The notes beneath the pieces were generated by a model. The model worked only from the letters and a program-made list of their open reading frames with translations. It had not been told where the DNA came from and did not search any database. A program made the position numbers and the translations under genes. Below are positions 1-5,073 of a stretch of 9,221 nucleotides of DNA, piece after piece. Location of the stretch: the NCBI GenBank assembly GCA_012510695.1, contig JAAZHN010000100.1, positions 1 through 9,221 of the forward strand. Reading direction: 5' to 3'. This DNA comes from Mollicutes bacterium (lineage in GTDB: Bacteria; Bacillota_I; Bacilli_A; RF39; UBA660). Numbering within the stretch: position 1 is the stretch's first letter; every line of letters starts with the position of its first letter.

Positions 1-16
1 AATTAATTAAAATAAT

Positions 17-45
17 TTGACAAATCAATATATAGTATGTATAAT
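17..45 (+). promoter_or_regulatory. Promoter of the infC-rpmI-rplT operon
   Basis: A perfect -35 box TTGACA (17-22) and a perfect -10 box TATAAT (40-45) are separated by 17 bp, the ideal spacing for the housekeeping sigma factor. Transcription should start near 52, giving an untranslated leader of about 138 nt before infC. A consensus promoter fits an operon encoding abundant translation proteins, with control then applied in the leader. Seen directly in the sequence. Confidence 0.88.
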
Positions 46-70
46 CAATTTGTTATTAAAAAGGAAAGCG

Positions 71-97
71 ATGTATCCACATCCACCTGATGAATAA
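71..97 (+). CDS. Possible 8-residue leader peptide (MYPHPPDE)
   Basis: An ATG at 71 is preceded by AAGGA (61-65) with 5 nt spacing and opens a short frame encoding MYPHPPDE, closed by TAA at 95-97. It lies 20 nt after the predicted transcription start. Its codons overlap both the 5' strand of the long-range leader helix (73-80) and the following hairpin. Three of eight residues are proline. Pro-Pro-Asp is a sequence known to slow ribosomes that lack EF-P help, so translation here could alter leader folding. A frame this short can arise by chance and no homologue was checked, so this is a candidate only. Confidence 0.3.
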   Translation: MYPHPPDE

Positions 98-138
98 GTG
101 TTCATGGGTTTAAGCCAAATATTTATTATTTGATTTTT

Positions 139-167
139 AAAGTGGATACGGAAGTAGTCACTTTTTT
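139..167 (+). terminator. Possible attenuator terminator in the infC leader
   Basis: AAAGTG (139-144) can pair with CACTTT (159-164), optionally extended by G145-T158, around a loop of about a dozen bases. The T-run 162-167 forms part of the stem and the downstream tail. The stem is weak for an intrinsic terminator. It shares bases 142-144 with the GTATCCAC/GTGGATAC helix, so only one of the two can form. This is the geometry of a terminator/antiterminator switch. Strength and use are inference. Confidence 0.35.
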
Positions 168-189
168 AATTATGTGGAGGTGTGTTTGT

Positions 190-714
190 ATAGCAAGCGC
201 GAAAGATGAACTATTCATTAATGAAAAAATTAGAGTACCGGAATTAATGGTAATTGGTCCTAATGGGGAACAAATGGGAGTTAAAAAGTTAGATGATGCT
301 TTAACTTTGGCTTCTTATGCTGGATTGGATTTAGTACTTATGAGTCCTGATGCCAAGCCACCTGTAGGCAAGATTATGGATTATAATCGTTATCGTTATG
401 AAAGACAAAAAAAGCAAAAAGAAGCATTAAAAAAGCAAAGAGAAACTAATAAGGCAATTAAAGAATTTCAATTATCAGTAACAATTGATAAAGGAGATTT
501 AGAAGTAAGAAGAAAAAGAGTTGAAGAATATCTTCAAAAAGGTCATAAAATTAAAGTTTCTTTGTTATTTAAAGGGCGTCAAAATGCGCATCCAGAATTG
601 GGAATTGAAGTAATGAATCGTTTTATTGAATCATTAAGTGAAGTTGCAATCGTGGAAACTGAACCTAAATTAGAGGGTAGAAGATTGCATATGCTATTAG
701 CACCAAAAAAATAG
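190..714 (+). CDS. infC: Translation initiation factor IF-3
   Basis: IF3 binds the 30S subunit, prevents premature joining of the 50S, and proofreads the start codon and initiator tRNA. The start is placed at ATA 190. It has GGAGGTG (176-182), fully complementary to the 16S tail, 7 nt upstream, and gives 174 residues, the normal family length. The in-frame ATG at 172 precedes that ribosome binding site and has none of its own. An AUU or AUA start is a known trait of infC, letting IF3 reject its own start codon and so autoregulate. Visible landmarks are FINEKIR near residue 9, AKPPVGKIMDY (55-65), the basic helical linker (66-90) and the C-terminal domain with LFKGRQNAHPELG (126-138) ending in APKK. 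The usual Cys of the PPVC motif is Gly60 here. It is first in the operon with rpmI 15 nt downstream. Confidence 0.95.
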   Translation: MASAKDELFINEKIRVPELMVIGPNGEQMGVKKLDDALTLASYAGLDLVLMSPDAKPPVGKIMDYNRYRYERQKKQKEALKKQRETNKAIKEFQLSVTIDKGDLEVRRKRVEEYLQKGHKIKVSLLFKGRQNAHPELGIEVMNRFIESLSEVAIVETEPKLEGRRLHMLLAPKK

Positions 715-729
715 AAGGGAAGAATTAAT

Positions 730-918
730 ATGCCAAAACAAAAAACACATAAAGCTAGTTCAAAAGTATTCAAAAAAAGACCTAGTGGCACAATAACTTA
801 TAAAAAATCAGGCGGAAACCATAAAACTGGTAAAGACAGTGGAAAAGCAGTACGCCAAAGAAGAAATTTAGGAAAATTAGCTAAAGGAGAAGTTGACAGA
901 ATTAAGTCTGTTATCTAG
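730..918 (+). CDS. rpmI: Large ribosomal subunit protein bL35
   Basis: Encodes a 62-residue, very basic protein of the 50S subunit, close to the usual length of 64-66 residues for bL35. The start MPKQKTHKASSKVFKK and the run of Lys, Arg and Gly match the family, and its place between infC and rplT is the conserved order. An AAGGGAAG-type ribosome binding site (717-724) precedes the ATG. The TAG stop (916-918) overlaps the strong AGGAGGT ribosome binding site of rplT, so translation of the two is probably coupled. This would let L20 repression of the leader act on both genes. Confidence 0.95.
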   Translation: MPKQKTHKASSKVFKKRPSGTITYKKSGGNHKTGKDSGKAVRQRRNLGKLAKGEVDRIKSVI

Positions 919-932
919 GAGGTAGTAATGAT

Positions 933-1544
933 ATGGCAAGAGTAAAACGTGGTCCTGTTGCTAAAACAAGACGTAGAAAAGTATTAAAACAAGCAAAAGG
1001 TTACTTTGGTAGCAAACATCGTCTATATAAGACAGCTCAAGAACAATTATTCCATTCAGGAACTTATGCATACCGTGATCGTAAACAAAATAAAAGAAAC
1101 TTCCGTAGATTATGGATTATTCGTATCAATGCAGCTTGTGAACAAAACGATATTAGTTATTCAAGATTCATCAATGGTTTAAATAAAGCTGGTGTAGAAA
1201 TCAATCGTAAGATGTTAGCAGAATTAGCAGTTTCTAATCCAAAAGCATTTAGTGAATTAGTAAGAATGGCTAAAGATGGTCTAACTGGTAAAGTTAAAAA
1301 AGAAGATGTTAAAGTTGAAACTAAAAAAGAAGAAGTAAAACCAGTTGTTAAAAAGACTGAAGAAAAACAAGAAGTTAAAAAAGAAGAAGTAAAACCAGCT
1401 AAAGAAGATAAACCGAAAAAAGAAACTAAAGAAGATTTAAATTCAAAAACAGTCGCAGAATTAAAAGAAATGGCCAAAGCTAAAAACCTTACAGGCTATT
1501 CAACAATGAAAAAAGCTGATTTGATTAAAGAATTAAATAAGTAA
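933..1544 (+). CDS. rplT: Large ribosomal subunit protein bL20 with a C-terminal Rho_N/SAP-like extension
   Basis: bL20 is an early-binding 23S rRNA protein needed for 50S assembly, and in this operon type it represses its own mRNA. Residues 1-117 are an ordinary L20, from MARVKRGPVAKTRRRK through AKGYFGSKHRLYKTAQEQ and RRLWIIRINAA to the globular end near MAKDGL. The family is normally about 115-120 residues. This protein is 203. Residues 118-166 form a Lys/Glu-rich, probably disordered linker in which KKEEVKP occurs twice (131-137, 149-155). Residues 167-203 form a compact module with the pattern SKT.AELK..AK...L.GYST.KK.DLI, resembling the Rho_N (SAP-like helix-extension-helix) domain. The start at 933 sits 10 nt after AGGAGGT. 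The out-of-frame ATG at 928 is ignored. No frameshift is seen, so the extension is part of one continuous frame. The function of the tail is unknown; nucleic-acid binding is inferred. Confidence 0.96.
   Translation: MARVKRGPVAKTRRRKVLKQAKGYFGSKHRLYKTAQEQLFHSGTYAYRDRKQNKRNFRRLWIIRINAACEQNDISYSRFINGLNKAGVEINRKMLAELAVSNPKAFSELVRMAKDGLTGKVKKEDVKVETKKEEVKPVVKKTEEKQEVKKEEVKPAKEDKPKKETKEDLNSKTVAELKEMAKAKNLTGYSTMKKADLIKELNK
1431..1541 (+). other. Rho_N/SAP-like module encoded at the 3' end of rplT
   Basis: Residues 167-203 of the L20 product. The order is helix (TVAELKEMAKAK), turn (NLTGYST), helix (MKKADLIKELN), typical of Rho_N and SAP folds that contact RNA or DNA. By hand alignment, 22 of 37 residues match the end of the rpsB product without gaps. 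Domain assignment is by pattern only and needs a profile search. Confidence 0.75.
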
Positions 1545-1570
1545 ACTAAAATGTTTACTTTTTTTGTTTT
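1539..1570 (+). terminator. Intrinsic terminator after rplT
   Basis: AAGTAAAC (1539-1546) pairs perfectly with GTTTACTT (1553-1560) around a 6-nt loop, followed by TTTTTGTTTT. The rplT stop codon TAA (1542-1544) lies inside the left arm, so a terminating ribosome would cover the stem. It ends the infC operon and separates it from the rpsB promoter. Confidence 0.85.
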
Positions 1571-1596
1571 TAATTAAACAATATTTCAATTATTGC

Positions 1597-1625
1597 TTGT
1601 ATTTACTTAGATAAATTGGTAAAAT
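1597..1625 (+). promoter_or_regulatory. Probable rpsB promoter
   Basis: A -10 box TAAAAT (1620-1625) carries an extended TGG element (1617-1619). A weak -35, TTGTAT (1597-1602), lies 17 bp upstream. Transcription would start near 1632, leaving a leader of about 107 nt. The extended -10 compensates for the poor -35. It sits just after the rplT terminator, as expected for an independent rpsB operon. Confidence 0.65.
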
Positions 1626-1649
1626 AGTAATGGTTTTTAAACCAAATAG

Positions 1650-1716
1650 ACACAAGTAATGATTTAGTCGTCCAGTGGCCAATTGGTTGATTACTAAAGA
1701 AGACTTACTTGGATGT
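1650..1716 (+). promoter_or_regulatory. Structured rpsB leader with alternative pairings, candidate S2-responsive element
   Basis: An outer helix CAAGTAA/TTACTTG (1653-1659/1705-1711) is perfect over 7 bp and can extend with ACA/TGT (1650-1652/1714-1716). Inside, TTTAGT/ACTAAA (1663-1668/1693-1698) or the longer, wobble-containing 1665-1674/1684-1693 hairpin can form. AGTAAT/ATTACT (1655-1660/1690-1695) competes with the outer helix. There is no T-run, so control of translation is more likely than attenuation. In enterobacteria S2 represses its own leader, which makes similar control plausible here. No family match was made. Confidence 0.45.
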
Positions 1717-1738
1717 TAAAAACGAAAGGATGATAAAT

Positions 1739-2752
1739 ATGGCAGTTGTTTCTATGAGTTATTTATTAGAAGCAGGTGTTCACTTTGGACACCAAACAAA
1801 CAGATGGAATCCGAAAATGAAGGAATACATCTTCGCGGCAAGAGATAATATTTATATTATCGATTTAAAGAAAACCGCACAAAAAATTGAGGAAGCTTAT
1901 GCTGAAATCAAAAAAATAGCAGAAAACGAAGGAAACTTTATCTTTGTTGGTACAAAAAAACAAGCAAATGAAGTTACTGTAGAAGAAGCTACACGTTCTA
2001 ATAGTTACTATGTAACTGAAAGATGGTTAGGAGGAACTCTTACTAACTTTAGAACTATTCGTAGACGTATTAAACGTTTAGAAGAAATTGAAAAAATGGA
2101 AAGTGAAGGAACTTTCGAATTATTACCAAAAAAAGAAGTAATATTAATTAAAAAAGAATATGATAAATTAAATCGTGTTTTATCAGGAATTAGAGAAATG
2201 GATAAATTACCTCAAGGAATGATCGTGGTTGATCCTAAAAAAGAAATAAATGCGATTAGAGAAGCAAGAAAATTAAATATTCCAGTATTTGGAATTGTTG
2301 ATACAAATTGTGATCCTGATGATGTTGATTTTGTTATACCAGCTAATGATGATGCAGTACGTTCTGTTAAAGTTATATTTGGTGTACTTGCTAATGCAAT
2401 TTGTGAAGCGAAAGGTTTAGAATTAGTTGATTATGTTTCAGAAGATGAAAAGAAAAAAGATAATCGTGAACCTAAAGAAGTTGTACCAGAAGTAAAACCT
2501 AAAAAAGAAGAAGCAGTAGAAGAAGTAGTAGAAGAAGTAGTTGAAGAAAAAGTAGTAGAAGAAAAAGTAGTAGAAGAAGTTGCTGAAGAAAAAGTTGAAG
2601 AAAAAAAACCGGTTGTTAAGAAAGAAACTACTAAAAAAGAAGATTTAACAAGTAAGACTCTTGTTGAATTAAAAGCTATTGCTAAAGAAAAAGGTTTAAA
2701 AGGATACAGTACATTAAAGAAAGATGAATTAATAGACTTAATCAATAACTAA
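1739..2752 (+). CDS. rpsB: Small ribosomal subunit protein uS2 with a C-terminal Rho_N/SAP-like extension
   Basis: uS2 binds the solvent side of the 30S at the head-body junction near the mRNA exit and is required for S1 or mRNA interactions. The start at 1739 gives MAVVSMSYLLEAGVHFGHQT, matching the conserved N-terminus, with AAAGGA 8 nt upstream. Upstream in-frame TTG (1709) and ATG (1730) lack a properly placed ribosome binding site. Core residues 1-232 are standard: FVGTKKQA (69-76), RWLGGTLTNF (95-104), LPKKEV, and VDTNCDPDDVDFVIPANDDA (187-206). The protein is 337 residues, about 90 longer than typical. Residues 233-300 are a Lys then Glu/Val-rich linker with repeated VVEE units. Residues 301-337 repeat the module found at the end of L20. 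Many S2 proteins have short acidic tails, but the folded module is unusual. tsf follows after 11 nt, the classic rpsB-tsf pair. Confidence 0.96.
   Translation: MAVVSMSYLLEAGVHFGHQTNRWNPKMKEYIFAARDNIYIIDLKKTAQKIEEAYAEIKKIAENEGNFIFVGTKKQANEVTVEEATRSNSYYVTERWLGGTLTNFRTIRRRIKRLEEIEKMESEGTFELLPKKEVILIKKEYDKLNRVLSGIREMDKLPQGMIVVDPKKEINAIREARKLNIPVFGIVDTNCDPDDVDFVIPANDDAVRSVKVIFGVLANAICEAKGLELVDYVSEDEKKKDNREPKEVVPEVKPKKEEAVEEVVEEVVEEKVVEEKVVEEVAEEKVEEKKPVVKKETTKKEDLTSKTLVELKAIAKEKGLKGYSTLKKDELIDLINN
2435..2638 (+). repeat. Low-complexity Glu/Val/Lys linker in rpsB
   Basis: Encodes residues 233-300 of S2. From about 2513 to 2610 the DNA is a degenerate array of GTAGAAGAA-type units coding for EEVVEE, EEKVVEE and EEKVEE variants. 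The pattern suggests growth and shrinkage by replication slippage. The product should be an extended charged tether or coiled-coil-prone helix linking the S2 core to its terminal module. Confidence 0.7.
2639..2749 (+). other. Rho_N/SAP-like module encoded at the 3' end of rpsB
   Basis: Residues 301-337 of S2, from EDLTSKTLVELKAIAK through GLKGYSTLKKDELIDLINN. Conserved positions shared with the L20 tail are SKT, ELK, AK, L, GYST, KK and LI. The pattern resembles the N-terminal domain of transcription terminator Rho. Assignment is by pattern recognition only. Confidence 0.75.
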
Positions 2753-2763
2753 GGAGGGATATT

Positions 2764-3639
2764 ATGATAAGTGCTGGCTTAATTAAAGAACTTAGAGAAA
2801 TGTCTGGAGCAGGTATGCTTGATTGTAAATCTGCTTTAGAAAAAACTAATGGAAATATAGAAGAAGCTATGGATTGGCTAAGAGAAAAAGGTTTTGCAAC
2901 TGCGACTAAAAAGTCAAGTCGTATTGCTGCTGAAGGTTTAGCTAAAATATTCATTAAAGATAATAAAGCAGTTGTTGTTGAAGTGAATGCTGAAACAGAC
3001 TTTGTTAGTAAAAATGAAGAGTTTGTTGAAATGATTGATACTATCGGTGGAGTAATCTTGGATAGTAAAGCAAACTCGGTAGAAGATGCTTTAGAATTAT
3101 CTTACGAAGAAGGTACAATTAATGATTTAATTGTTGCTAAGACTGCAAAAATAGGAGAAAAACTATCTTTAAGAAGAATTAGTGTCTTAGAAAAAGAAAC
3201 TGACCAACATTTTGGTGAATATTTACATAATGGTGGTAAAATAGCGGTTCTAACTCTAGTTGAAGGTGGAAATGAAGAAGTCGCTAAAGATGTTGCAATG
3301 CAATCTGCAGCTATGAAACCACAATATGTATTAATTGAAGATGTTCCAGAAGAAGTAGTTGCTCGTGAAAGAGAAGTTTTAAAAGAACAATCTATGAATG
3401 AAGGAAAATCTGAAGAAATAGCAACTAAAATGGTAGAAGGAAGAATAAAAAAATTCTTTAAAGAAATTGTTTTAGTTGAACAAGCTTTTATCAAAGATGG
3501 GGATATCGATGTTAAGACTTATTTAAATAACAATAATGCAAAATTATTGCAAATGATTCGTTTTGAAGTTGGCGAAGGAATGGAAAAAAGATCTGATGAC
3601 TTTGCTAGTGAAGTTATGAGCCAAATAAAAGGTGAGTAA
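2764..3639 (+). CDS. tsf: Elongation factor Ts
   Basis: EF-Ts is the nucleotide-exchange factor that releases GDP from EF-Tu during translation elongation. The product is 291 residues, normal for the family. The N-terminal UBA-like domain reads LIKELREMSGAGMLDCKSAL and continues through WLREKG. The EF-Tu-contacting core has VVVEVNAETDFVSKNEEF (about 70-87), including the TDFV motif that inserts near the EF-Tu magnesium site. The C-terminal region ends with EVGEGMEKR and a short tail. The ribosome binding site AAGGAGGG begins within the rpsB stop codon and lies 5 nt before the ATG, so rpsB and tsf are probably co-translated. The next gene starts 1 nt after the tsf stop. No anomaly was seen in the frame. 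Confidence 0.97.
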   Translation: MISAGLIKELREMSGAGMLDCKSALEKTNGNIEEAMDWLREKGFATATKKSSRIAAEGLAKIFIKDNKAVVVEVNAETDFVSKNEEFVEMIDTIGGVILDSKANSVEDALELSYEEGTINDLIVAKTAKIGEKLSLRRISVLEKETDQHFGEYLHNGGKIAVLTLVEGGNEEVAKDVAMQSAAMKPQYVLIEDVPEEVVAREREVLKEQSMNEGKSEEIATKMVEGRIKKFFKEIVLVEQAFIKDGDIDVKTYLNNNNAKLLQMIRFEVGEGMEKRSDDFASEVMSQIKGE

Positions 3640-3640
3640 C

Positions 3641-4255
3641 ATGAAGGGGCAAAATAATAGCCTTAAAGGCGTTGTTCAAATCTTACTAGGAGTTTCGATG
3701 TTAGTGGCCTTTATACTGCTTGGTAATTATAATTGGCCAAAAGCACAGAGGCAAGAATCAGAGAAATTTTCAGAAGTATATCCTAATGTAGGAAAAGACA
3801 ATGTCTTTGTTTATAAAAGATTAAAAGAAATTAATCAAATACTAACAAAAGAAAGTGGCATAATATTTTTAGGCTTTCCAGCATGTATTTGGTGTCAATC
3901 ATATGTTCAATATGTAAATGAAGTTGCCAAGGAAATGCAAATAGACAAAATCTATTATTATGATATCTATCATGATCGTAATAATCTTTCACCAGATTAT
4001 CAACAAACAGTTAAAATATTAGGTGATATGTTACCGATTAATGATAACAATGAAAGAAGAATATATGTGCCAAATTTAACAGTTGTTAAAGATGGTAAAA
4101 TAGTATTTAATGATAATGAAACTGCAACGATTTTCTCAACAGTAGAAAACCCAACAGAAGAATATTGGACAGATGAAAAAGTAGAAGATTTTAAAAATAA
4201 ACTAAAAAATGCTTTTAAAGATTTCTCACCAATATGTACTGATTGTAATAATTAA
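3641..4255 (+). CDS. Membrane-anchored thioredoxin-fold protein
   Basis: The start is ATG 3641, 6 nt after AAAGGTG, whose last bases overlap the end of tsf; this gives 204 residues. Residues 10-28 form one hydrophobic segment (signal anchor), which should place the rest outside the membrane. The thioredoxin-like part has GIIFLGFPACIWCQSY (73-88), with redox pair Cys82-Ile-Trp-Cys85. The likely cis-proline is in VPNLTVVKDGKIVF (143-156, Pro144). A second pair, Cys199-Thr-Asp-Cys202, lies at the extreme C-terminus. Known relatives of this layout are extracytoplasmic thiol oxidoreductases or bacteriocin-accessory thioredoxins. The substrate cannot be named. It is probably co-transcribed with rpsB and tsf, an odd partner that occupies the place where pyrH is often found. 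Confidence 0.8.
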   Translation: MKGQNNSLKGVVQILLGVSMLVAFILLGNYNWPKAQRQESEKFSEVYPNVGKDNVFVYKRLKEINQILTKESGIIFLGFPACIWCQSYVQYVNEVAKEMQIDKIYYYDIYHDRNNLSPDYQQTVKILGDMLPINDNNERRIYVPNLTVVKDGKIVFNDNETATIFSTVENPTEEYWTDEKVEDFKNKLKNAFKDFSPICTDCNN

Positions 4256-4290
4256 AAAGAGATAGAATTTTATTTTCTATCTCTTTTTTT
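4256..4290. terminator. Bidirectional terminator between converging genes
   Basis: AAAGAGATAGAA (4256-4267) pairs with TTCTATCTCTTT (4275-4286) around a 7-nt loop, with T-runs on both strands. It begins just after the stop of the thioredoxin-fold gene (4253-4255) and touches the stop of the minus-strand gene (4289-4291). One hairpin therefore can end both transcripts. Confidence 0.88.
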
Positions 4291-4977
4291 AATATACGAC
4301 AAAATCTAATATTACCCATTTACCTTGGCTTTTACCCATGATAAACATAGTGTCCACAGTTCGCATTTTTACATAATTATAATTTGTTATTTTAATTTTT
4401 ACATTTTCAACTCTAGTAATTTTAATATTATAGTCTGCTTCATATTGAGCCTGAGTTTTTGAGTTTGTATTTTTTTCTGTTGATACAAATGAGCAAGTTA
4501 AGCCTTTCAATAGACCATCTTCATATATAAAATTACTGGACCTCTTGTAATAACTTTTAAATACCTCTTCAGAATAAGCAAATTTGCTTTTATCTGGTGT
4601 ATATTTCTTAACAACTTTATAATTCGGTTTAACAAAAAGACCATTACATATTTCAAGACCAGCAGCTTTAGCTGAATTATTAAAAAGTAGAAATTTGACT
4701 ATAAACCCTAAGCCTCCAATTATGAATACTAGGGTTACAAAACCTTTAATAAAACCAATGAAGTTATAATTTTGATTTCTTTTTACAGGAGCATAATTTA
4801 TTTCATTTGTTTGATCTTTTATATTATTTGCATTTACATAATAATCGCTGTTGTTTTTTTTAGCTTCGTTCCATTCTTTTTGTGTCTTGGGTATTTCTTT
4901 TAAATAATTCCACAACTAATACAAACAACATCATCTTCCTTAACTTTACTATTACACCTATTACATGCAGAAATCAC
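4289..4977 (-). pseudogene. Zinc-ribbon membrane protein with an apparent frameshift
   Basis: On the minus strand a GTG start at 4977-4975, preceded by AAGGTGAG (4992-4985), opens a 25-codon frame. It contains CNRC, ten residues, then CISCG, a zinc ribbon with the same spacing as the gene at 8968. It stops at TAA (4902-4900). The neighbouring -1 frame then runs open to 4289 for about 200 residues: a polar stretch beginning YLKEIPKTQKEW, one transmembrane segment (FIGFIKGFVTLVFIIGGLGFIVKFLLF), and a C-terminal domain of about 130 residues ending GKWVILDFVVY. One extra T in the T-run at 4902-4904 would fuse the two parts. Zinc ribbon, one transmembrane helix and an external domain is a common Firmicutes layout, as in TcaA-like proteins. 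The C-terminal domain is not recognised. The downstream frame alone could start at TTG 4915, which would lack the ribbon. No canonical slippery heptamer is in frame. Confidence 0.7.
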
Positions 4978-5073
4978 AATATCACTCACCTTATATTATT
5001 TATTTTAACACGTTTTTTGTATATCTATCATTTTTTTAAGAAATATAGTATTATAAAAATGGAAGGTGATAAA

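Larger units (their letters stand above)
52..189 (+). promoter_or_regulatory. Structured infC leader, candidate L20-type autoregulatory element
   Basis: The infC-rpmI-rplT operon of low-GC Gram-positives is known to be feedback-controlled by L20 binding a folded leader. This leader has the layout expected of one. A perfect 8-bp long-range pair joins GTATCCAC (73-80) to GTGGATAC (142-149). It encloses a bulged hairpin (85-94 with 101-109, G89 bulged) and a second hairpin CAAATA/TATTTG (116-121/127-132). A competing stem AAAGTG/CACTTT (139-144/159-164) followed by Ts overlaps the 3' strand of the long-range pair, so the two are mutually exclusive, as in attenuation. The ribosome binding site (176-182) can also pair with the ATCCAC repeats near the 5' end. 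The pairings are seen by eye. Assignment to the L20 leader family is inferred from position, and no match to a covariance model was tested. Confidence 0.6.

Noticed and set aside
130..189. N-terminal extension of IF3 from TTG 130
   Set aside because: It has no ribosome binding site, overlaps the leader helices, and the encoded residues do not resemble IF3. The strong GGAGGTG at 176-182 points to ATA 190.
1630..1659. Short frame MVFKPNRHK ahead of rpsB as a leader peptide
   Set aside because: Its ATG lies at or before the predicted transcription start near 1632 and no ribosome binding site precedes it.
1709..1738. Upstream TTG or ATG 1730 start for S2
   Set aside because: The conserved S2 N-terminus begins at 1739 with AAAGGA at proper distance. 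The upstream codons overlap the leader helix or the ribosome binding site.
2431..2745. Minus-strand Ser/Thr-rich open frames opposite rpsB, rplT and tsf
   Set aside because: They are antisense shadows of Glu/Lys-rich coding sequence, with no ribosome binding sites or recognisable domains.
4897..4905. Programmed -1 frameshifting joining the zinc ribbon to the membrane protein
   Set aside because: ATTTAAA is present on the minus strand but not in the phase required for an X XXY YYZ slippery site. A simple one-base deletion is more economical.
4882..5073. Long N-terminal extension of ribosome recycling factor
   Set aside because: It overlaps the divergent minus-strand gene, is AT-rich with no family similarity, and RRF starts cleanly at 5074 behind GGAAGGTGA.
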